A stretch of 64,000 nt of DNA from JAPPOI01 sp028818055. Its GTDB lineage: Bacteria; Pseudomonadota; Alphaproteobacteria; Rhodobacterales; Rhodobacteraceae. The translations under genes were made by a program, and so were the position numbers. A model generated the notes under the pieces. That model was not told where the DNA came from. It did no database searches and saw only the letters and a list, made by a program, of their open reading frames with translations. How positions within the stretch are numbered: position 1 is the first letter of the stretch; each line of letters begins with the position of its first letter. The DNA is taken from contig OZ253954.1 of NCBI GenBank assembly GCA_965267405.1, positions 620,001 to 684,000 on the forward strand, written 5' to 3'. Shown piece by piece: positions 1-8,411 of the stretch.

Positions 1-291
1 GGTGAAGATTTGAGCGCCGACATCATAGTTTCGGTTCGTCAAAGCAAACAACTCGCCGTCAGGCGAAACACCATGATCATTGTTCAATGCTTGGAGCGAG
101 CCGGTATCAACTCGAACCAGTTTTGGAGCGTCCAGCGGGACGCGGAACAAAGCACCGCCGCCGTTAACGACAAGGGCATCGTTGCTCGGCATCCAATTCG
201 GAGCTTCGATACGGGAATTTACTTTAATTAGAGTTGATTGCGTGCCGGTATTGAAGTCAAAGATGACAACTTCACTGATCACTTTGGTCAT
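1..291 (-). CDS. TolB-like beta-propeller protein, partial (3' end outside window)
   Basis: Reading the minus strand from 291, an uninterrupted frame of 97 codons runs off the left edge. It begins MTKVISEVVIFDFNTGTQ and contains a PD40/WD40-like motif (SPDGELFALTN), as in TolB-type beta-propeller proteins. Its ATG overlaps the TGA of the GH43 gene (ATGA), so the two are translationally coupled. No signal peptide is visible at this start, so the product may be cytoplasmic. Seen: the frame, the overlap and the motif. Inferred: a sugar- or glycoside-related beta-propeller at the end of the xyloside operon. The assignment is limited by truncation. Confidence 0.7.
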   Translation of the reverse strand, partial: MTKVISEVVIFDFNTGTQSTLIKVNSRIEAPNWMPSNDALVVNGGGALFRVPLDAPKLVRVDTGSLQALNNDHGVSPDGELFALTNRNYDVGAQIFT

Positions 292-1889
292 TTCGGCACA
301 TATGAAAACTCGCGAAAGACAGCTTCGGCGGCTTGCCCGGAGATGTCGTAAGCGACCATGCCAACGAAGGCGCCAGTGAATGACGCATGCTCTCCTCGAC
401 CGCCTTCGTCTGACACAAGCGAAGCATCAAGCTGCGGACCGATCTTTTGAAATTCCGCATCGCCAACGGCCGCATAGAATTGTTGCGTTGCATGATCGAC
501 TTCAACCGCAAGACGGACAGGTCCATCATCGATGGGAATAGACACCTCCAGCGACAGCGTCAGCGCCCCGTCGGGCCAGTCGCCCAGGCATGACTCCAAC
601 CGCAAAACACGCCCAAGCTCATCGTCATGTGAAACCAAAATTGCGTGGAATTTTGAACGGTTATAGTAAGTCGTTAAACCGGCGGCATGCTGATATTGCC
701 TTGGGTCAACCGTCACAACAGTCTCGGCACGATAGACAAAGTCTTGCTGACGTCGTGCGACCAAAGACTGCTCGAACCATGAGCCTAGACTTTCTCGCCC
801 GATCAGCGTCAGGCCATGGCCATCCAGTCGAAACAGACGGTCGGTAAATGGGGTCCGGAGCCACTGGAAGTCGGGATGCAACGTGCCTTCCGTTAGGTCG
901 TAGGTCGCGCCCTCGCGCGGCTCAGCTGTGACGTCTACAGGCACATACTCGCGCGCCAGCAGACCGCCAGCTTCAAGGTAAAGCCAATCGTCCTGCCCCC
1001 AGACACACCGCTCAATCCCAGTTTCGCGGCCTAGCGGACAAAAACGCCCCTCGCCATCTGGCCCAGATATGGGACGCCCCATGAGAAAGGTGTGCCAGAC
1101 TTCACCATCGGGACTTTCAACGTACTGACCGTGGCCTGTTCGCTGAATCGCATGATCTGGCGCGCCATGTGCCGTCATCAGAAAGGTATTTGGGTGATCT
1201 TCGTAGGGCCCAAGGATGTCGCGCGACCGGGCCATCGTAACGGCATGATCGTAGCCGGTGCCACCTTCTGCGACCGTCAGGTAATACCAGCCGTTTCTTT
1301 TGAAGATATGTGGCGCTTCAGTCAGACCACGGGGTGACCCGTCATAAATGTTGACTGCATCACCAATGAGACCGTTTTCAGGTGACCACTCTTGCAGAAG
1401 TATTCCGTCGAAGCTCGCATGCTTTGGGTTACCACCAGTGCCCTCGCCCCGATGATTCCAGCGCATGTTCATAAACCATTTGCGTCCGTCATCGTCGTGG
1501 AACAGCGACGGATCAAAACCGCTGGAGTTAACGTACCAAGGGGCCGACCAGTTTCCATCAATCGTTTCGCAGCACGTGATGTAGTTGTGAGCATCCTTGA
1601 ACGCCCCGTCGAGCCGTTTAACGTCCGTGTAGACCAACCAAAATTTACCATCGGAGTGCGACAGGCAAGGCGCCCATATGCCACCGGAGTCCGGATTACC
1701 CCGCATGTCGAGCAATTCAGCACGATTCAAAGGCGCCGAGACAAAATCCCAGTTCGCCAGATCTGTGGAGGCATATATCCGAACGCCAGGATACCATTCA
1801 AATGTGGATGTCGCGATGTAATAGGTTTCACCAACCCGACAGATCGAAGGATCTGGATGGAATCCCGGCAAAATCGGGTTGATGATCAT
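288..1889 (-). CDS. GH43 beta-xylosidase / glycoside hydrolase
   Basis: A 533-residue glycoside hydrolase that probably releases xylose from xylo-oligosaccharides. The N-terminus (NPILPGFHPDPSI) is the GH43 signature containing the catalytic-base Asp; TEAPHIFK near residue 195 carries the probable general-acid Glu. The C-terminal third resembles the beta-sandwich of bacterial GH43 xylosidases. The start at 1889 is preferred over the longer frame (to 1964) because it lies 4 nt after the oxidoreductase stop and begins exactly at the family N-terminus. No signal peptide is visible, so the enzyme probably acts in the cytoplasm on imported oligosaccharides. That fits the CUT1 importer upstream and xylAB across the divergent promoter. 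Confidence 0.9.
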   Translation of the reverse strand: MIINPILPGFHPDPSICRVGETYYIATSTFEWYPGVRIYASTDLANWDFVSAPLNRAELLDMRGNPDSGGIWAPCLSHSDGKFWLVYTDVKRLDGAFKDAHNYITCCETIDGNWSAPWYVNSSGFDPSLFHDDDGRKWFMNMRWNHRGEGTGGNPKHASFDGILLQEWSPENGLIGDAVNIYDGSPRGLTEAPHIFKRNGWYYLTVAEGGTGYDHAVTMARSRDILGPYEDHPNTFLMTAHGAPDHAIQRTGHGQYVESPDGEVWHTFLMGRPISGPDGEGRFCPLGRETGIERCVWGQDDWLYLEAGGLLAREYVPVDVTAEPREGATYDLTEGTLHPDFQWLRTPFTDRLFRLDGHGLTLIGRESLGSWFEQSLVARRQQDFVYRAETVVTVDPRQYQHAAGLTTYYNRSKFHAILVSHDDELGRVLRLESCLGDWPDGALTLSLEVSIPIDDGPVRLAVEVDHATQQFYAAVGDAEFQKIGPQLDASLVSDEGGRGEHASFTGAFVGMVAYDISGQAAEAVFREFSYVPK

Positions 1890-1893
1890 AGGC

Positions 1894-3033
1894 TTAAGCC
1901 TCGACTGGGGTTGGCGCCATGAGCTTGGATGCGGCGTCTGGCCCGAGTGCATCAGGACGATCACAAGACGTTGTCATCGTAACTACCTGACCGGTCTCGC
2001 CTGCCTTCAGAACGCCGGTCATGACCTCAACCGCATGCAACGACATCTCAAGCGAACACCGATGCGGTCCACCTTCTTGAATGGCGCGAACCATGTCAGC
2101 CAATCCCGAGACGCGGTAGTTGGCTTGCTCGCCATCGTTGATCACGCCAAACGGATGATTCCACGGCGCAACCTCGGCTGGAGATTCATCAATTCCGGCC
2201 ATTTCCAATTTGCCCGCGAAGAAGTTCGGATCAGGAAGGAAAAGGCTTCCTTTGGAACCGTATAGCTCCATCGGAGCGTGCCGATGTCCGCCCCAAACAT
2301 CCCAACTGGCCACCAATGTGACAACCGCGCCCGAAGCAAACTCGAGAACCGAATGAATGGTGGTCGGTGTTTCGACCGGTATCTGTTCGCCTTTACGGGG
2401 CTCGCTGGCGATTGTCCGGGTCGCGTCCGGTGTGGTCGCAAATCCCGCCACACGCGTCACGGGACCGATCAGTTGGATAAGGTTGATCACATAGTACGGT
2501 CCCACATCCAAAATCGGGCCAGCACCCGGCAGGAAAAAGAAGTCAGGGTTCGGATGCCAATGCTCCATCCCATGGCTCATGACGAATGCCGTACCGCCGG
2601 TAACTGTGCCCACGGCTCCATCATCAATCAGTTTTCTGGCTTGCTGATGCGAGCCTCCCAGAAATGTATCTGGCGCTGATCCGACCCGCAGGCCATTGGC
2701 ATCCGCCAGAGACTTCAAAGCCGCGCCCTCTTCCAAAGAAAGAACAAATGGCTTCTCCGAATAGACGTGCTTACCTGCCTTTAAACATGCCGACGAAACC
2801 TCAAAATGGGCAGCCGGAATCGTGAGGTTCACAACGATATCGATATCGTCGGCGGCAAGAAGTTCGTCAACCGTGCAGGCACGGACACCAAATTCGGTTG
2901 CGCGTGACTGAGCCGCTTCCAGATTGATGTCAGCAACTGCGCGCATTTCGATCCCCTTGAACATGGGGCCAAGCCGCAGATACGCCGCAGAGATATTACC
3001 GGCACCGATGATGCCAACGCCAAGATTTGCCAT
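1894..3033 (-). CDS. Gfo/Idh/MocA family oxidoreductase
   Basis: A 379-residue NAD(P)-dependent oxidoreductase. The Rossmann motif VGIIGAGNIS is at residues 5-14, and the family EKP motif (VYSEKPF) near residue 95 supplies the catalytic Lys. The C-terminal substrate domain follows (DVGPYYV region). The start is preceded by an AGGAGA ribosome-binding site. It is 9 nt downstream of the TIM-barrel gene and 4 nt upstream of GH43. Relatives oxidise sugars, inositols or glycosides; the substrate cannot be read from sequence. XylA/XylB do not need this step, so it probably handles a substituted xyloside or an alternative pentose. Confidence 0.85.
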   Translation of the reverse strand: MANLGVGIIGAGNISAAYLRLGPMFKGIEMRAVADINLEAAQSRATEFGVRACTVDELLAADDIDIVVNLTIPAAHFEVSSACLKAGKHVYSEKPFVLSLEEGAALKSLADANGLRVGSAPDTFLGGSHQQARKLIDDGAVGTVTGGTAFVMSHGMEHWHPNPDFFFLPGAGPILDVGPYYVINLIQLIGPVTRVAGFATTPDATRTIASEPRKGEQIPVETPTTIHSVLEFASGAVVTLVASWDVWGGHRHAPMELYGSKGSLFLPDPNFFAGKLEMAGIDESPAEVAPWNHPFGVINDGEQANYRVSGLADMVRAIQEGGPHRCSLEMSLHAVEVMTGVLKAGETGQVVTMTTSCDRPDALGPDAASKLMAPTPVEA

Positions 3034-3042
3034 GGTCGTCTC

Positions 3043-3795
3043 CTAAAGCGTGTTTACGAAATCAAGCGAGCGCGAGGCGAACCGCGCATCGTCGCTCGGG
3101 TTGTCGTGTTCCATCACAAAGTACGTGCAGCCAACGTTTTTCAGTGCAGTCATGATTGCCGGCCAGTCCATCGTGCCCTGCCCCACATCGGCCCAGCCGT
3201 CTTCGTCTTCGCACTCTCCCATTGGCGCGATGTCCTTCACGTGCGCTGCCATGAGACGATCGCCGTACCGATCAATTGTCGGAAATGGGTCCGCACCGGC
3301 TCGCACACACCATGCGACGTCAAATTCAAAGGCAAGATCAGGACCACCCTCGAGAATGTAGTCGATCGGATAGGCCTCAAGGCCGCTCGCATATTCGAAA
3401 TCATGGTTGTGCCAACCAAACGCCAAACCCGCAGCCCGAAGTGGTGCGCCTGCTTTGTCGAGCCGCGCCCCGAACGCTCGCCAGCCGTCGGCATCGGTTG
3501 GGCGACTGTCGGCGTCCAGGTGCGGAACAAATGCGGCCTTAACACCAAGCTGATTGGCAATCTCGATGACAGCATCGGGAGTGTCTTCGACCATATCCAA
3601 GCCAACGTGCATAGTTGGCATTGAAAGGCCGTTGGCCTTCATATGCTGAGCGAGTTCAGCAACGGCAGCTGGGTCTGCCATGAGACCGCCATAACCTTCG
3701 ACCTGTGCATAGCCAAGCTTGCCAAGCATCGATAACGTATCGGCAAGAGGTGGAAAATTCCGGGAGCTATAGAGCTGATAAGAGAAACTGGTCAC
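3043..3795 (-). CDS. Sugar phosphate isomerase/epimerase-like TIM-barrel protein
   Basis: A 250-residue xylose-isomerase-like TIM barrel (AP_endonuc_2/IolE-type superfamily). Metal-ligand-like motifs are visible: FGWHNHDFEY, EFDVAWCVRAGADP, AAHVKDIA and YFVMEHDNP. The start is GTG at 3795, with AAAGGA about 9 nt upstream. It is coupled to the Gfo/Idh gene (9-nt gap). Such pairs often carry out an oxidation plus isomerisation or elimination on sugars or glycosides. The specific reaction is unknown. Confidence 0.82.
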   Translation of the reverse strand: MTSFSYQLYSSRNFPPLADTLSMLGKLGYAQVEGYGGLMADPAAVAELAQHMKANGLSMPTMHVGLDMVEDTPDAVIEIANQLGVKAAFVPHLDADSRPTDADGWRAFGARLDKAGAPLRAAGLAFGWHNHDFEYASGLEAYPIDYILEGGPDLAFEFDVAWCVRAGADPFPTIDRYGDRLMAAHVKDIAPMGECEDEDGWADVGQGTMDWPAIMTALKNVGCTYFVMEHDNPSDDARFASRSLDFVNTL

Positions 3796-3816
3796 AGTGT
3801 TTTTCCTTTGTAGAGC

Positions 3817-3865
3817 GGGCGGCAGGACCGACTTGGGATGGTTGCGACCCTCGGACTTGCCGCCC
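3817..3865 (-). other. Intercistronic stem-loop between ABC ATPase and isomerase genes
   Basis: GGGCGGCA (3817-3824) is complementary to TGCCGCCC (3858-3865), and the pairing extends inward with two mismatches to about 15 bp. It occupies the 87-nt gap between the importer ATPase and the isomerase. On the transcribed (minus) strand no T-run follows, so an mRNA-processing, stability or attenuation element is more likely than a terminator. Confidence 0.55.
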
Positions 3866-3882
3866 TGCGACTTTTCTTTTTG

Positions 3883-5013
3883 TTAAAGCCTGATTTCTGT
3901 CGATTGATCGAAGAGCGAGGCATCAACGGCAGAAAAGCCGATCTTTAATTCGTCTCCGATTTTGACCTTGGACTGACCGCTAATGCGGAGCCAAAACCGT
4001 TCATCTGAGAGGCGCGCCATTACGAGCGTGTCGGACCCCAGTGGGTCCACAACTTCAGCTTTGACAGTCAATTGAGTGTCACTGGCGTTGGCGGCATCGC
4101 CGATGGCCACGTGCTCGGGCCGGATACCAAACCATGCTGGGCCTTCGAATGGCTTCTCAAAGTCATAGCCCGATAGCGGCACAGAAACTCCGTGCGCGGT
4201 GAAAGTTCCGTTGGCAACAACACCTTTCAGAAGGTTCATCGCGGGTGAACCGATAAAGTCGGCCACATAAAGGTTTGCTGGCTTGGAATAGATTTCATCC
4301 GGGCTTGCCAACTGTTGGATGATCCCGTCTTTCATGATCGCGATGCGATCGGCCAATGTCATTGCCTCGACCTGGTCGTGGGTCACGTAAATCATTGTAT
4401 TTTCAATGCGTTGGTGAAGCTGTTTCAACTCCACTCGCAGGTCGGCGCGGAGTTTCGCATCCAGGTTGGACAGCGGTTCGTCAAAAAGGAAGACATCCAC
4501 GTCACGCACCAAAGCACGACCAATCGCGACGCGTTGACGCTGGCCGCCAGACAAGGCGGCTGGCTTGCGCTTCATGAGCGGTTCGATTTGCAGAATTTCG
4601 GAAGCACGGCTGACGCGTTCAGAAATCTCCGACTTGGGTAGTCCTGCGTTCTTCAGACCAAAGGACATGTTACCTTCAACGGTCATCTGCGGGTACAGAG
4701 CATAGGATTGGAAAACCATTCCAATGCCGCGCTCGGACGGTTCTTCCCAGGTCACGTTGCGACCTTTGATAAAGATCTGCCCGTCGCTGATCTCAAGAAG
4801 GCCGGCGATGCAGTTCAGCAAAGTCGACTTGCCGCAACCCGATGAGCCCAAGAGCACAAGAAACTCACCCTCATGAATATCCAGATTGAGGTTTTTCAGA
4901 ACTTGCAATGAACCAAAACGCAGGTCGAGGTCCTTGACCGAGACAGAAACCGATTGCTTCGATGCCGCTGGCATCTCGAACTCGATATCGGCGTGTGTGG
5001 TTGTATTCCCCAT
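3883..5013 (-). CDS. CUT1 sugar ABC transporter, ATP-binding protein (UgpC/MsmK-like)
   Basis: A 376-residue ATPase energising the sugar importer. Walker A (GSSGCGKSTLL), the signature LSGGQRQR, Walker B (VFLFDEPLSNLDAKLR) and the switch His (YVTHDQVEAMT) are all intact. They are followed by the TOBE/OB-fold regulatory domain typical of MalK/UgpC (GIRPEHV). About 25 residues precede the usual N-terminus, but the first ATG has the best ribosome-binding site: AAAGGA within the last codons of the preceding permease. The gap to the permease stop is 4 nt. Confidence 0.93.
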   Translation of the reverse strand: MGNTTTHADIEFEMPAASKQSVSVSVKDLDLRFGSLQVLKNLNLDIHEGEFLVLLGSSGCGKSTLLNCIAGLLEISDGQIFIKGRNVTWEEPSERGIGMVFQSYALYPQMTVEGNMSFGLKNAGLPKSEISERVSRASEILQIEPLMKRKPAALSGGQRQRVAIGRALVRDVDVFLFDEPLSNLDAKLRADLRVELKQLHQRIENTMIYVTHDQVEAMTLADRIAIMKDGIIQQLASPDEIYSKPANLYVADFIGSPAMNLLKGVVANGTFTAHGVSVPLSGYDFEKPFEGPAWFGIRPEHVAIGDAANASDTQLTVKAEVVDPLGSDTLVMARLSDERFWLRISGQSKVKIGDELKIGFSAVDASLFDQSTEIRL

Positions 5014-5017
5014 AATA

Positions 5018-5959
5018 TTATCCTTTCACCGCGCCAGCAGCGATGCCCCGGACAAAGAGACGTCCGGATATGAAGTAGATTGTGAGTGGAACAAGGCCGG
5101 TCAGAAGCGTCGCAGCCATGTTGACGTTGTATTCTTTCACACCCTGCACCGAGTTCACGATGTTGTTCAGCTGAACTGTCATCGGATAGGTCTCGGGCTT
5201 GGTGTAAATCACACCAAACAAGAAGTCGTTCCAAATACCGGTCACCTGCAAGATCATCGCGACCACGAAGATCGGCAAAGACATGGGCAACATGATCTTG
5301 AAGTAGATACCCCAGAACCCTGCTCCGTCGACGCGAGCTGCCTTGAACAGCTCTTCGGGTACGGATGTGAAGTAATTTCGAAACAGCAGGGTCAAAATAG
5401 GCATACCGAAGATGGTGTGCACGATGACCAGCCCCCAGATCGAACCCATCAACCTGAAATTGGTGCCGGTGACATCACCAATAAACCCACCTGTGTCCCG
5501 AAGAATGATCACGATCGGATAGATCATGACTTGGTATGGAATGAAGGCACCAAAGATCAGGATGGTAAAGAACGCTTCCGATCCCTTGAAGCGCCAGTTG
5601 ACCAGTGCGTACCCGGACACCGACGCCACAGCGATCGAGACGATCACAGATGGAACGAGAATTTGGACAGAATTCCAGAACCCACGGCTCAAGCCATCAC
5701 AATTGATCCCGGTACAGGCTTCCGACCATGCCTTAACCCAAGGTTGAAAGGTTACTTCCACCGGTGGGCTGAAAATGTTGCCGAGACGAATTTCCGGCAT
5801 CCCCTTCAGCGACGTTACGATCATCACATAGAGCGGAAGCAGGTAATACAGGCAGACCACCAGAAGCGTGCCGTAAATGATGATGTTGGTTGACGAAAAG
5901 ACTCGACGAGGCTTTGGACCACGGGCTTCTGTCACGGCGTTTGTGGTTGCATCAGCCAT
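5018..5959 (-). CDS. CUT1 sugar ABC transporter permease (MalG-like)
   Basis: A 313-residue inner-membrane permease with about six predicted helices. The first is near residues 25-48 (IIIYGTLLVVCLYYLLPLY). The conserved cytoplasmic loop after AARVDGAGFWGIYFKIMLP contacts the ATPase, and the C-terminus is RLFVRGIAAGAVKG, typical of MalG-type subunits. Start 5959 (MADATTN) overlaps the upstream permease stop by 8 nt. It works with the MalF-like subunit, the binding protein and the ATPase in uptake of xylose or xylo-oligosaccharides. Confidence 0.92.
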   Translation of the reverse strand: MADATTNAVTEARGPKPRRVFSSTNIIIYGTLLVVCLYYLLPLYVMIVTSLKGMPEIRLGNIFSPPVEVTFQPWVKAWSEACTGINCDGLSRGFWNSVQILVPSVIVSIAVASVSGYALVNWRFKGSEAFFTILIFGAFIPYQVMIYPIVIILRDTGGFIGDVTGTNFRLMGSIWGLVIVHTIFGMPILTLLFRNYFTSVPEELFKAARVDGAGFWGIYFKIMLPMSLPIFVVAMILQVTGIWNDFLFGVIYTKPETYPMTVQLNNIVNSVQGVKEYNVNMAATLLTGLVPLTIYFISGRLFVRGIAAGAVKG

Positions 5960-6875
5960 TCTTCTTGCCTCCAAATTCAAGGTACGCCCAAGGGATCAGG
6001 ACAACGAGAACGCTGAGCAGCATCATTGTAGACGCAGCGAACCCAAGTCCGAGGTTTTGGGAGAAGAACATTTTCTCGATCACGTACTTTGCAGGAACTT
6101 CCGAGGCGATCCCAGGTCCCCCGGACGTTTGCGCCACGACCAAGTCGTAAACCTTGATAATACCCGACGCGATGATCACGATTGCAGTCACGAAGACCGG
6201 GCGCATCATCGGAATGACAATGAAAATGTAGGTCTTCCAAGCGGGAATGCCTTCGACGCGCGAAGCCTTCCAAATGTCTTCATCAATGCCTCGCATACCG
6301 GCGAGTAACAGCACCATCACGAAGCCGGAGCCTTGCCAGATGCCAGCGATGAGAATGCCGAAAATAACGATCTCTGCATTGTTCAACGGGTCGAATGCGA
6401 AAGATTCCCACCCCCAACTCCGGACGACGTTCTGAAGACCAAGCTGCGGGTTCAATATCCACTGCCACGCCAAACCAGTCACGACGAAAGACAAGGCGAA
6501 CGGATACAGGATGATTGTCCGTATCGTGTTTTCGAACCGTATCTTCCGGTCCAGAAGAGCGGCCAGCACGAAACCGATGGTCAAACTCAGCGTCAAAGAA
6601 CAAAAGCCGTAGATCGCCAGGTTTTCGATTGAGATTAACCAGCGGTTCTCACCCCACAGCCGTTCATAGTTATCGAGCCCCACCCATTTTTCCGGCGCCG
6701 GTAAAAGACGCGACCGGGTGAATGAGTGATAGATTGTCCAAATTGTACAACCAACGAAGATGACCAGCGCGACCAGTACCATCGGTACCGCCGCAATCTT
6801 GGAGGCAAGGTTCTTGAATAGACGCGACGGGCGTTTTGCCACTTCTGTCGCAGGTCCGGCGTCTGTCACCGCCAT
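5952..6875 (-). CDS. CUT1 sugar ABC transporter permease (MalF-like)
   Basis: A 307-residue integral membrane permease. Start 6875 (MAVTDAG) is chosen because a strong AAGGGGGAC site lies directly upstream; a longer frame to 6917 adds an unlikely tail. Helix 1 is near residues 30-50 (AAVPMVLVALVIFVGCTIW). The EAA-loop equivalent is ASRVEGIPAWKTYIFIVIP. It forms a heterodimeric channel with the following permease gene. Confidence 0.92.
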   Translation of the reverse strand: MAVTDAGPATEVAKRPSRLFKNLASKIAAVPMVLVALVIFVGCTIWTIYHSFTRSRLLPAPEKWVGLDNYERLWGENRWLISIENLAIYGFCSLTLSLTIGFVLAALLDRKIRFENTIRTIILYPFALSFVVTGLAWQWILNPQLGLQNVVRSWGWESFAFDPLNNAEIVIFGILIAGIWQGSGFVMVLLLAGMRGIDEDIWKASRVEGIPAWKTYIFIVIPMMRPVFVTAIVIIASGIIKVYDLVVAQTSGGPGIASEVPAKYVIEKMFFSQNLGLGFAASTMMLLSVLVVLIPWAYLEFGGKKNG

Positions 6876-6961
6876 TTTGTCCCCCTTGGTGGCTGCTGGT
6901 AGGTCAAAGCGCCCCACCGAAAAGGGAAGCTTTGAGCTAACAGAGACTTGTTGGTGATTGA

Positions 6962-6995
6962 GCCGGGCCCCTGCTTAAGCGCGAGGGGGCCCGGC
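6962..6995 (-). other. GC-rich stem-loop downstream of sugar-binding protein gene
   Basis: A perfect 10-bp inverted repeat, GCCGGGCCCC (6962-6971) with GGGGCCCGGC (6986-6995), has a 14-nt loop and sits just 3' of the binding-protein stop. There is no T-run on the transcribed strand. This is the usual position for an element that stabilises the abundant binding-protein mRNA and reduces read-through to the permeases. Confidence 0.7.
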
Positions 6996-7007
6996 CAGGA
7001 GGAAAGC

Positions 7008-8237
7008 TTAGTCAGCGTTCGCGATGATGTCGGCGTAACGCGCCTGGGCGTCTTCCACCGTGATGCTGGTGTCGTTCCAGAATTCAACCATCAGGTCGTT
7101 GATTTGACCGTCAGTGTCTGCCGAGAACGAGTTCACGCCATCAGGGAGAACGTTGCCAGCTGCAAGGATCGCGAGACCCTTCTTCATGCAGTCGTTGGCG
7201 GCCGAAAGATCAACATCGCCGCGAATTGGCAGCGAGCCTTTTTTCAGGTTGAACGCAACCTGAACTTCTTTCGAGATCATCAGCGATGCCAGTTCTTTCT
7301 GGGCAGCGGTGATTTCAGGATCGTCTGTCTTCGGGAAGTAGAACGCGTCACCACCTGTCGCGATGATTTCGTTCACACCAAGACCTGGCAGGCAGGTGTA
7401 GTCTTCGCCAGCAACCTGATTAGCCACCTGGAATTCACCCTGCGCCCAGTCGCCGTGGATTTGGCCGCCGGCTTTGCCGGTGATCACCAAGTTTGTCGCC
7501 TGGTTCCAGTCCTGAACGTTTGAACCCTCAGAGAGCAAACGCGCCGCTGCGAAAGCTTCGAAGACTTTCGTCATTTCAGCACTAGCCGCTGCGTCGGCAT
7601 TCTTGTTTGTCAGAATGTCGACATAAAGATCGGTACCACCGACAGCAACCATGATGGCACCAAAGGCCAGGTTGGTCTGCCAGGACTGCTGGCCCATAGC
7701 GAGCGGAACAACACCGGCTTCTTTCAAAGCTGGAGCCGCATCAACAAACTGGAACCAGTCCGATGGGACGTCGAGGCCGGCTTTTTCGAACGCATCGTGT
7801 GAAAGCCATAGCCACTGCGGTGAGTGAATGTTGACCGGCACGCAGTAAACACGCCCGTCCAAAGTACAGGCGTCAAGCAAACGCACAGGGTTCACAACGT
7901 CAGCCCAGCCTTCAGCTTCAGCGACATCGGTCAGGTCCAGCATCAGCCCAGCTTCAACCAGTTCTTCCGCCTGACGGCCATGGTTCAGCTGAGTTGCGTG
8001 CATTGGGTCACCGCCAAGAATTCGGCTGATGATGATCGGACGCGCGGTTCCGCCGGAACCAGCAATCGCACCGTCGACCCATGTGTGTTCTGTTTCATTG
8101 AATGCTTTGGCGAACTCGGCGACTGCTGCGGCTTCACCGCCTGATGTCCACCAATGCGTGACTTCTAGTTCTACCGCCGACGCTGCACTTGCAGCACAAA
8201 TAGCGGTCGAAGCCACAAGGGTTTTCATTAGATCCAT
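7008..8237 (-). CDS. CUT1 sugar ABC transporter, periplasmic binding protein
   Basis: A 409-residue extracellular solute-binding protein (family 1). The start MDLMKTLVAS at 8237 has GGAGG 7 nt upstream. A signal peptide of about 20 residues ends ASA|VELEVTHWWTSGG; the WWTSGGE motif is the typical beginning of sugar-binding mature domains. It is the first gene of the operon and is transcribed from the palindrome-rich divergent region shared with the LacI regulator. The context (GH43, XylA, XylB) suggests xylose oligomers or xylosides as ligand. Confidence 0.92.
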   Translation of the reverse strand: MDLMKTLVASTAICAASAASAVELEVTHWWTSGGEAAAVAEFAKAFNETEHTWVDGAIAGSGGTARPIIISRILGGDPMHATQLNHGRQAEELVEAGLMLDLTDVAEAEGWADVVNPVRLLDACTLDGRVYCVPVNIHSPQWLWLSHDAFEKAGLDVPSDWFQFVDAAPALKEAGVVPLAMGQQSWQTNLAFGAIMVAVGGTDLYVDILTNKNADAAASAEMTKVFEAFAAARLLSEGSNVQDWNQATNLVITGKAGGQIHGDWAQGEFQVANQVAGEDYTCLPGLGVNEIIATGGDAFYFPKTDDPEITAAQKELASLMISKEVQVAFNLKKGSLPIRGDVDLSAANDCMKKGLAILAAGNVLPDGVNSFSADTDGQINDLMVEFWNDTSITVEDAQARYADIIANAD

Positions 8238-8255
8238 AATTTTTCCTCCCATGAT

Positions 8256-8300
8256 CTAAATCGTTTACGGACGACTTAAATCGATTTAGATTTGCAAATC
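8256..8300. promoter_or_regulatory. Cluster of palindromic operators in the divergent xyl intergenic region
   Basis: There are two abutting perfect 12-bp palindromes: TAAATCGATTTA at 8277-8288 (central CpG, typical of LacI-family operators) and GATTTGCAAATC at 8289-8300. A related imperfect copy, TAAATCGTTTA, lies at 8257-8267, about 20 bp away. They lie between the binding-protein start (8237) and the LacI-type regulator start (8412). Probable sites for that regulator, controlling both directions. The assignment of protein to site is inference. Confidence 0.65.
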
Positions 8301-8411
8301 AAGCTGGATATTAACTTTTTTTAACAGTAAGCAATTGGCAGACTCCTCTTCAGAGACCGGTTTGCAACCAACCCGCTCTGACCCCGAGAACCAACGGAAA
8401 ACATTGGAAAA

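Noticed and set aside
4886..5893. Plus-strand open frame of 335 codons opposite an ABC permease
   Set aside because: Antisense to a clearly recognisable permease; rich in His/Arg/Asp/Gln, without domain, start signal or operon partner.
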